A DNA stretch of 64,000 nt from Zoroaster sp. YZ-2022 (Eukaryota > Echinodermata > Asteroidea > Forcipulatida > Zoroasteridae): positions 14,836,777 through 14,900,776 of the forward strand of contig CM055837.1 of assembly GCA_029582265.1 (NCBI GenBank), given 5' to 3'. The notes below the pieces were generated by a model, which saw only the letters and a program-made list of their open reading frames with translations, had not been told where the DNA came from and ran no database searches. Shown here piece after piece: positions 45,601-56,600 of the stretch (position 1 is the first letter of the stretch; each line of letters begins with the position of its first letter). The position numbers and the translations under genes are program-made.

Positions 45601-48600
45601 CACATATTAAATGTTTAACGTCACAAACAACCAAACAAAAACAAAAAAACAAGAAAAGAAAAGCAAGAATTTCTACTTTATGGTCTTTATTCAGTCATTT
45701 GAGATATTTGTAGAGGATTATAAGTAAAGCCACACAAAGTCTTAGTAAGCTACTTTTTGATGGATCAATCTGATTAGTTTTATGTGTCGCCCTGATGACC
45801 GCTGAGGATTTGCATGTATCTGTTTTAGGTATATAAATGCTAATATTTCTAACCATGTTGGCCCAGAAAATAAAATTACTTCCATGTTACATAATAACGG
45901 GGTAACATCAGTTAAAAACAGCCGTTCTTAGATCCCCCTTTTGTTATACTCGGTTTAGATTAATGTGCATCAGTATGGAAGCAAACCATTATTTTTGTTA
46001 TATTTAAATGGTATCCACGAAGACCTGAACTCAGTCATATATTTGTACGTGAATACTTTGATTGCAAATAAAGATAAGTTTTTATTCTTACTATGAGCGA
46101 TTCGTTATGGTGTGACATATTTTATATTAGTAGTAATTTTATACTAGAGGGCCTTGGCCTTGAGGGTTAAGCCTTGGCCTTGAGGATCAAAGCCTTTGCT
46201 CCAACACTGTTATTAAGTGTTGGAAAGTGCTCAAAAGATTTGATGCTGACAAACATTGAAACAAATAATAATAACATCACCTTTTTTATTCTTACTTACC
46301 CAAATGAAATAGTTACTTACCTGAGTCAGCCCGTTGGCAGATATCTAAAGGTCGGTACAGACAAGCCGAGACAACGCTCCGGAAATTGGCAAAATCGAAT
46401 AAGAAAGAATTTCCAGAAGACGTGTTCACCACAGAGAGTATCCAAGCTGCAAGGGTAAGCGCTGCAATAACAGAAAGACATTATAATGTTTGCATTATTT
46501 ATGAAACCTTCGAGATATCAATTAATCGACTATGTAATTGTTCTAATGTTTGGTGAAACGTTGATGAAGCTACTGATGAGTTATTTGTTTTCCCCCATAC
46601 ACCTTTAGTTAACGGTCCCCCATACACCTTTAGTTAACGGTCCGTATTTGTGTTCAAACGGTCATAAGACAACTCAACCCTTTTTGTGACAACTCGACCC
46701 ACGAGACAACTCGACCCTTGTGACAACTCGACCCACGAGACAACTCGACCCTTGTGACAAGTCGTCTCTCGTGGCAACTCGACCCTTTATGTGACAACTC
46801 GACCCTTGTGACAACTCTACTGGGAAGGATTGAGTGCAGTCGAATTGACAACGCGCTGACGTTTTAAAAAAAAAATTTTATCGGATCATTACACATTTTT
46901 CAAAATAAGAAGCATGGTTATACTGTTAAACCAAGCTTATGACACTTTTGTTTACTTTTCTATAATGAATTCAAGGATGTTATCGGTAAAACGCGTTTTG
47001 TAAAAATAATTTTAAATCTATAATTTTATATCTCGCATTCGTCCACAGGGGAGAGGGAGAAAAGCCGGCACCAGCAATGGGCAACGCGTTTTAAAAATGT
47101 GTAGGGCCTAATTTTTTTATATATTGTCGTTGATTTTATAGGCCTGTTTATGGTTTATTATTTGAATGGCATTCAATAAAATATAATATTTAAATTTTTT
47201 ATACATTTGGACTTTTTATTTAACATTATATTTTCCCCCGGGGATTAGGTATATTTACTGTAACTAGTATTTACTACATTCTTAAAAGGATTTTCCAAGA
47301 GTTAAATATGTGCCAAATCTTTTCCTAATGTTTATTTTTATGAATCATATTTTGACGACAGGCAAGAGCGGGCAATTGTGCGTTGTTATGTCATGCCGAC
47401 GACTACTATATTTCATGCACAACGGGTCCGTAAAGTAACGCACCGTCGCATGAATCAACGTTAAACTTCAAGTCTTACTTGAAACTAATTTTGCCATACT
47501 GGGTGCTAGAATAAGCCTAGTAGTAATCAATCTTTTTTCGAAAAACGATGATCCACTTCTTAACCCCGTTCAAACGACATGAGGATCAAGAAAGGTGCAC
47601 ATAAATATATCTACGAATGTTTCAGCTCGATGACTTCAGTGATTTATTTATTTGTTTTAAGAAGAAGTGTTTTTTACTCAAACTCAAAACTATATACTTA
47701 CATAAATGTCAACAATGCTGTCTTCTCCTCCTTCTTGAAGTGTTTGATAGTATCACCAACATTGGCGGATCCAGGGGGGATAAGGGGGCTGTAGCCCCCC
47801 TAAAATCGTTAAAACATTTTTTTTTTTAAAGAGGCACTCTAAGGTCAAATTCAGTTTTGTGATGCACTCATTTTCCAATAGATAGAGTCCTTATTAAAAT
47901 GTGAAAAAATTACAAGTCTCTAACTTCACTTTAAAGTGGTGTAACATATCATTTTATTTGATACCCTTTCAGAGCGATATTTGAAACATGACGTCACTAT
48001 TTTCTTACGGTAAATGAGTCTGTAACATTCCATACAGGAATTTTTTGTTTGTCAAAAAGTGAATTTCAACGCCGATTTGATCAAATATTGTGGAGATTCA
48101 GGAATGAACTGCAAATTCACCGTACAAAAATGTAGAGATCCATTTATTTGAAATGTGACGTCACTGTTGTCTTTGGATGTTTACAAATTTCACACAGGAA
48201 GGTTATCAAATAAAATGACATTTTACATCACTTTAACGTGAGGTTAGAGACTAATTTTTTGGGGTAATTTTTTCACACTTTAATAAGGACTCTAGATATT
48301 GGAAAATCACAAAACTAAATTTGACCTTAGAGCCCCTCTTTAAACAGAATCAGATACAAACGGTAAGGTATTCCCCCTCATGTTTCCCCTCATTTCCCCC
48401 TCACTGTGCTTTGTTTTCCTCTCCCTTTGATTATTTCATTGTAATTTTTGTAGTACTGAAAAATCGTTCTTGATTCTCAGCCCCCCCCCCCCAAAAAAAA
48501 ATATTCTGGATCCGCCCATGACCAACTTCACACCAAGCAAGCGTTTTGGATAATAATTAGATCAGTTTGAATTCGGATACTCCAGAGTGCACCTAAGCTT

Positions 48601-51600
48601 CCCTTTTAAATCTCTCATTAGGTGTTCGGGTATGCGCCCGAAACACCTATTGTTATTGTTCGGTTTTTTTTTTTTTTTTTAATTTTTCTTCTCCTTCTTC
48701 TTCTTCTTCTTTTCCGGATCGATTGTCTACAAAAAAACACATACTTGCAAACTTCATATGAACTTGAAACTTGGCACATACTTAGAACATAACACGTAGA
48801 TGAAACATAATTTGTCACGTCATTATTAGGTCATCAGATATCGAATTTCGATCAATCATACTTTATTAGTTAAAACGTTTTGATTACGTTGCAAATGAAA
48901 GACTACACGGCTTTTTCAACGCTAAAAAAGTGCGCCCTCTGTTGGTGAATGTAAATCAGCTCTGGTCGTGCTCATTATGTATGCATGTTTAAGGAATTGA
49001 GCGTACGCTAATATGGATTGTCGCTCTCTATCGGCAAAAACGATTGTCTACAAAAACACATACTTGCAAACTTCACATGAACTTGAAACTTGGCATATAC
49101 TTAAAACTTAACACGTAGAAGAAACATAATTTGTGACGTCATGATTAGGTCATCAGATATCGAATTACAATAAATCAAAGTTTAATATTTAAACAAATCA
49201 TATCTCAACAACCACAAAAGGTAAATTCACAATTTTTGTACCATTGTATAGATTGTTAATTGTGGAAAAATATTTACACAAAGGTGACCCCAATTTGACC
49301 TTACTTCCTGTCCAAACCGGAAGTCAAAGTTTAATATTTAACAAAATCATATCTCAACAACCACAAGAGATAAATTCACAATTCTTTCACCCTTGTACAG
49401 ATTGTTAATTGTCAAAAATATTTACAAAACGTGACCCCAATTTGACCTTTACTTCCTGTCCAAACCGGAAGTCAAAGTTTAATATTTAACAAAAATCATA
49501 TCTCAACAACCACAAGAGATAAATTCACAATTCTTTCACATTGTACAGATCGTTAATTGTCAAAAAATATTTTCAAAAAGGTGACCCCCAATTTGACCTT
49601 TACTTCCTGTCCAAACCGGAAGTCAAAGTTAAATATTAAAAAAAATCATATCTCAACAACCACAAGAGAGAAATTCACAATTCTTTCACTATTGTACAGA
49701 TCGTAAATTGTCAAATAATATTTAGAAAAAGGTGACCCCAATTTGACCTTACTTCCTGTCCAAACCGGAAGTCAAAGTTTAATATTTAAAAAAATCATAT
49801 CTCAACAACCACAAGAGGTAAATTAACATTTTTTGCACCATTGTACAGATTGTTAATTGTCAAAAATATTTACAAAACATGACCCCAATTTGACCTTTAC
49901 TTCCTGTCCAAACCGGAAGTCAAAATTTAATATTAAAAAAAATCGTATCTCAACAACCACAAGAGGTAAATTAAAAATTGTTGTACCATTGTACAGATCG
50001 TTAATTGTCAAAAAATATTTATACCCTAATTTGAGCTTACTTCCTGTCCAAACCGGAAGTGAAAGTTTAATATTTAAAAAAATCATATCTCAACAACCAC
50101 AGGAGGTAAATTGACATTTTTGTACCATTGTACAGATTGTTAATTGCCAAAAGTATTTACACAAAGGTGACCCCAATTTGACCTTACTTCCTGTCCAAAC
50201 CGGAAGTCAAAGTTTAATATTAAAATAATTTCTAAATTCAGTATTGTATTGTATTCAAATAAACTTCTCGCGAGAACTTCAACAGACGTTAACATTTGAC
50301 TTCTCCAACACTTCGAATTGATGACGTAACCATTTTAACTTCAACCGAACACCTTGTTTTTGTTGTGACAAAAACTTATATCTAGTTTATATATAAATCT
50401 GTTGTGTCCTCTTTACATTTGAGACGGATTGCATCGAATTCGTCCATTCTGACTTGATATTATAGCTAAAGAAAAAAGTATTTTGGTTCAACAGTCAGCA
50501 TCTCACAGTGCAGTGCAGCAAACAGCCATCGGACTTTTCCGAACTCCGAACATGTGCATCAAAACATTGAATATGATGTTCAACTGGTGAGTATCGTTTA
50601 AATGTAATGACCCTTTGTGCATTGTATATTATTTATGCACTTCATGTATGGTAATTTTAGGAACAACTGCCACCCAAAACCGCAGCTTATAAACGACTTA
50701 TAATACGCAAGTCACAGGAACCGGTAATAAATCCTGAAATACCACAGTGGTACGTACACACACACACACAGAAAGCACGAGTGCAAAAACATGCCCTTTT
50801 CAAAATCGTTTAAAAAAAATTATGATTCCAGATTTGAAGAGAGGAAGACTTCTTCTCAATATCAACGAAGTTTTCTTTCCTTGAAAATGGTTTAAATAAT
50901 ACTTGCCACGCACCTCTTGTTGAAATTGAGGGAAAGTGCGCGCGGCACCAAACCGTATCTGCTGTTCTGCAAGCTCGGGCAAAAGGTGATCCTGGACTCC
51001 TACATTGCCGAACACAGTTCCGACGATTACCGAAATAAGCGAACATTTTGGGTGTACGGATCGTTTGAAATTATGCCTAATATCCAGACCTAATATTTCA
51101 AGTTTTCGCAATTTTTCGAACTGATCGTGCTGCACGAATACTTATAAATATCTTTTGTAAATTTTCACCAAATTTAAGATCCATAATTAATCAATCGGGA
51201 TTTTGATTTGATTTTGCCGGTGTGTTGCCGATATTAAGCCGGGGATTTGACAGCGGATATAATGCGGTCTCCCGAAGAAATTTCAAAACTTGTGACAGAG
51301 TTTGAAGTTCCAAATAAATAATATTTACTTAAATATCTGAATTTATTGAATAATAAAGTGAGAAATAACGTGTTTGTGATTTAAAAACTATACAGGGAGT
51401 AAGTTTAACACGGAATATCAGGAAATGCATCATGTGATCCGTAAAACACTCATTGATTGGAAGGATCACCCTTCTTGGCCCTTTTTGCTGTTCCGCCTAT
51501 TGAACTTACTCCAACAAACACATTTGTGACAGATGTTAAGCCTTTAAAATTTCAGTGTTGTATTAATATGAATGTATTTGAAGATATAACATTAAAATAG

Positions 51601-53524
51601 ACACAAAGTACACAAGAATCAGTTTGGACGTTTTCACTCATGTTATCACGCTTATACAGTAAAGTTCCATTGCAATTTTTTCAGGAAGGACCCCAAATAT
51701 TAATTACTTAAAAATCTGTAACGTTTGAACCGTTTCATCAATTTGTGTATTTTGTTTTATTAAGTTTGATATTTTTTGCCCTTTCAATCAATATGAGTTT
51801 TGTAGAGAAACAAGGAATTTGAATTTTGAGTCTAACATTCCTACTTATAAGAAACAAACAAAACTTCAGCTGCGAGCTCCGGGCTTTACGCGGTTCCATT
51901 TACCACCTCTTTCCTGTACAAACATATCACAACAGTAAGGTTGCGGCGGCGTCGCTTGAATGATTAAATAATGTCATTTTATACGCAAAAGGGAAATTCT
52001 CACTGCTGAATTCCATCCTCTCATCCATTACTTTCCAAATCTCATACATTTTCCTTTGTTTTTTAACCTCTTGCTGCACTTATCATTAAGTATGAAGAGT
52101 TTTTCTACCTGAAAAAAATCTCAGCGGCCATTTTGTTAGAAATTTTTAAAGTGAAAACTCTTCCTAGAAACAGTTAATACTAGAATGGAGTCAGTAGCGT
52201 ACATGAACCGGTTAACCAATGATATGCTAACTTTTCTATGTCACAACCATAGTTACACTTGCCAAACTATTGGCGGCTGCCAGTGCAAAATAAAACGGAA
52301 AAAATTCAATGTTTGTTTTAAATACTGTAATTAGTGAAACACACTGATAAAAATCAACATACTTTACCAAGATAAATATCTTTTAAATACCTCCGGTGTA
52401 AAATGTTTAATTGTGGGCAGAATCTCTTGCTAACCATGTTTACAATTTTTGCTGATGGCCGTCCATATAAAATGGCGCTCAATGCTTACAATACAAAATG
52501 CCCTCCGCGAACCCCGTATATCGACGTGTATGGCGCCCTCATATGGCCATGGACGGGGCCATGGACGGGGCCAATACGCACCCTTTGCACCTAACCTGAA
52601 GATCTGATTTCCGCTTTGAGGCTCGCAACTACACCAGATACTGGCCGCGGCCGCCATGTTTTCCCTGAGATTCAACTTTGACCATGGTTGGTAGTTAGCG
52701 CGCAAGCCTCGAAGTGTGACGTCAGATCTTCAGCACAATGTATCCAATGAAATCCCTTGGATGCGCCTGGAGCCTGTCTTTATCCTTGATAGGATAAAGA
52801 CAGGGGGACCAGTCTACCTTTGCAATTAACCTGAAGATCTGACGTCACACTTCGAGGCTCGTGAATTACGCCAGATACCGGCCGTGCGGCCGCCATGTTC
52901 CCGAGATTCAACTTTGAACTTGCGCGCTATGATATTTGGATGCGATATTCATGGATGGCAGCGATATTTGTACGCGCGCGCGTTGTAGTGTTACATTCGT
53001 AGTGAGTGTTACATTGCCTCCGCGCAACGTATCCAATGAAATCCCTTGAATGGTACAGCCTGAGTCTGTCTGTATCCTTGATAGCATAAAGACATGAGAC
53101 CAGACTACCTTTGCACCTTCCTTGGGTAAGGGCCTGGGGCTGTATTCACAAAGTTGCTCATGTCACATTACAAGCTCCTTTTTAAATACCCAACTTATTC
53201 AACGACCCTTACAATATAAAGCGGCATTCAAAAACCAAGTACCCCGCTTAAATTCGCTTTCTAAATCTAAGCGTGGTCAGAGATGTCTTAACTTTCTTGA
53301 GGGGGCACAAAAGTGTCGTGGCGGCTTTTGTACGTGCTGTGCACCACAGAAATCTAAACAAAAGGGCATAATAGAGAAAGAATATTTCGTAAAAAATGTC
53401 ATTGTCTTGCAGAATTTGTTGATTTTCAAAACTAAAACTTTTAAATATAATGTTGGTAATGATGAAACTTTACGACCATACTTACTCTCTTTGATCGAAT
53501 ACAAATATATTCATTCATTATGGT

Positions 53525-53606
<82 letters not shown>

Positions 53607-56600
53607 GGTTCGCGAGCAAAGAAAAATTGGCTGATGCCGGACTCGAACCCGCGACCTCTCGAATACCGTACGAGCCCTCTACCAACTGAGCTAACACACA
53701 CAAACCGCAAGTATTAGATAGGCCTAATCTGTGCGTGACCGCGTGTTGACCCCAAAGGGGGCGGGATTATGTTTACAGGTTATGACTAGAACGTTCTGGA
53801 AGTTTCTTTTGGAAAATGATGTAATTTTCAGAAATTTCTAGAAGTGAAGTGAAGAAGAAATCTCTAGTATTTTCTAGAAGGGATTAAAAACTATAAATAC
53901 GGGCTGGTAGAGGATTTTAAGCAGGACTTGAGCAAACCATTAAGACTTCGGTAAACAGTACTTGAGAAACCAGACTTCAGTGTACACCCACTAGGACCTG
54001 TGATGTCGCTTACGACTTGTCTGTGGAGTGTTTTGAGAAAGTTCGTCTTGACCGAGTGAAGTGTCTGAGAGCTGAATTTAATTCCGGAAGAGACATTTTG
54101 TGAACTAAATCTACAGTTCAGTATTTTTGGGATTTCTTCTTTCCCATATTTTGTCACGGTAGTCGACTTGTGTCCCCGTGGTTTCGTCTATTTCCGGCCG
54201 TTTGTTGGAGGTGAATTCGCCCCACGTCCAGCTCTATTTACACCGTGTCAGAGAACTGTTTTTGTGTCATTTTCGCTGGAGACTACTCAGTCCTCGCCCG
54301 TAAGATCTTCTTATTTAGTATAAGATATTTTCTTAATGTACACTTGTTTACCCTAATCATTGTACGCTTGTTAAACCCATCGATATTTGAAGCGGTTGAT
54401 ATTTTCATTATTAAATCACTTTGTTTCTTTGTTCTTTATATCGGTGTGACCTTGTTTGATTTCATTGTTGCATCTGAGAAAATTCAGGCTTTTTGAGTAA
54501 TTTGCATTCACGGATAGTTTGAAGATTTTCGGATCGTAACAACATATATATACAAGTCCCAAGTTGTGTGATCCCCGCTACTGCCGGTACCCAGGTTTGG
54601 CCTCTGACCTGCCCCCATAGAGCAATAGATAATTGGCATAAATGGACCGCCCACCAACATAGGGGCTGGTTAGCTCAGTTGGTAGAGCGCTCGTACGGTA
54701 TTCGAGAGGTCGCGGGTTCGAGTCCGGCATCAGCCAATTTTTCTTTGCTCGCTACCCGTTTATATATTATTCAGGTCAGTTTCTCCCTATAAATCTACTT
54801 TGTGTACAACCACGTAAAAGGCTTGTGTCCCAAGTTGTGTGATCCCCGCTACTGCCGTTACCCAGGTTGTTTGCATCTGACCGGGGCTTGATCCCTGGCT
54901 ACTCGGCAGATATGGTTTGGCCTCTGACCTGGCCCCATAGAGCAATAGATAATTGGCATAAGTGGACCGCCCACCAACATAGGGGCTGGTTAGCTCAGTT
55001 GGTAGAGCGCTCGTACGGTATTCGAGAGGTCGCGGGTTCGAGTCCGGCATCAGCCAATTTTTCTTTGCTCGCTACCCGTTTATATAATATTCAGGTCAGT
55101 TTCTCCCTATAAATCTACTTTGTGTACAACCACGTAAAAGGCTTGTGTCCCAAGTTGTGTGATCCCCGCTACTGCCGTTACCCAGGTTGTTTGCATCTGA
55201 CCGGGGCTTGATCCCTGGCTACTCGGCAGATATGGTTTGGCCTCTGACCTGGCCCCACAGAGCAATAGATAATTGGCATAAGTGGACCGCCCACCAACAT
55301 AGGGGCTGGTTAGCTCAGTTGGTAGAGCGCTCGTACGGTATTTGAGAGGTCGCGGGTTCGAGTCCGGCATCAGCCAATTTTTCTTTGCTCGCTACCCGTT
55401 TATATATTATTCAGGTCAGTTTCTCCCTATAAATCTACTTTGTGTACAACCACGTAAAAGGCTTGTGTCCCAAGTTGTGTGATCCCCGCTACTGCCGTTA
55501 CCCAGGTTGTTTGCATCTGACCGGGGCTTGATCCCTGGCTACTCGGCAGATATGGTTTGGCCTCTGACCTGGCCCCATAGAGCAATAGATAATTGGCATA
55601 AGTGGACCGCCCACCAACATAGGGGCTGGTTAGCTCAGTTGGTAGAGCGCTCGTACGGTATTCGAGAGGTCGCGGGTTCGAGTCCGGCATCAGCCAATTT
55701 TTCTTTGCTCGCTACCCGTTTATATAATATTCAGGTCAGTTTCTCCCTATAAATCTACTTTGTGTACAACCACGTAAAAGGCTTGTGTCCCAAGTTGTGT
55801 GATCCCCGCTACTGCCGTTACCCAGGTTGTTTGCATCTGACCGGGGCTTGATCCCTGGCTACTCGGCAGATATGGTTTGGCCTCTGACCTGGCCCCACAG
55901 AGCAATAGATAATTGGCATAAGTGGACCGCCCACCAACATAGGGGCTGGTTAGCTCAGTTGGTAGAGCGCTCGTACGGTATTTGAGAGGTCGCGGGTTCG
56001 AGTCCGGCATCAGCCAATTTTTCTTTGCTCGCTACCCGTTTATATATATACATACATATATATATAGGCCTGTATTTTAAATCCAATAATATTAAAAAAT
56101 AGACAGTTATTAAATTTATAATATTAAAAATTATAAAGCAAGTTAGGTATAAAATATATAAAATATACAGGTCATCAGTAACGACTAAAAACGATCAATA
56201 ATTGAATACATTTACGTTAAACAACGATTCTGTGAAAGTTTTCAATTACTAATTCGCGTCGTTCATGCCGAAAATAATTGTGAAAATGCATTTAGATTGT
56301 TTGTATTTCTTGTAAGGTGAAATTTAATAAATAGTATAGTAATAAATAGAAGTAACAGCGCTAGTACCCCGGATTAAAATATTATTTCTAAATGATACTG
56401 AAGTAAGTTTTACATTAAAATGTTGTTATATTATCAAGAATTTTGTTTAACGTATATTCAAACTTCCATAATCGCTTGTACGGTAATTTGGTGAGTATCA
56501 TTAAACATATAAATGACGCATTTTGTGACGTATAATTTTATCTCTTACAACTAATCACCATTGATGACGAAATAATTGACGTATGAAGACCTTTCTCACT

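Larger units (their letters stand above)
53600..56046 (+). mobile_element. Element with tRNA-like inverted ends and heat-shock promoter
   Basis: Bounded by (TA)n on both sides. The left end (about 53600-53698) and right end (about 55949-56046) are inverted copies running from ATATAAACGG through GCAAAGAAAAATTGGCTGAT and a tRNA-like domain. Inside, in order: an HSE cluster and TATA box (53788-53899), a 600-bp leader-like region without a recognised protein, then five tandem 320-bp units each ending in the same tRNA-like domain. No transposase or reverse transcriptase is seen, so it is non-autonomous or unlike known types. It lies in intron 6 of the SLC22 gene, sense orientation. The element definition is my inference from the inverted ends. 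Confidence 0.6.

Noticed and set aside
46174..46458. 94-codon plus-strand frame
   Set aside because: It is out of frame with the true transporter exon at 46313-46454, which encodes YLPESARW and joins both neighbours in phase.
53122..53604. 160-codon frame ending in Tyr-Ile repeats
   Set aside because: The last third is a translated (TA)n tract; the first part shows no domain.
54245..54496. 83-codon hydrophobic frame after the heat-shock promoter
   Set aside because: No proper ATG start and no recognised family; hydrophobicity follows from T-rich DNA. I could not support it as a heat-shock gene.
54664..54735. Functional tRNA-Thr gene
   Set aside because: Acceptor and D stems are fine, but the anticodon stem has a T-T mismatch, position 33 is C instead of T and the T arm has a mismatch; all copies share these faults and sit in a tandem repeat.
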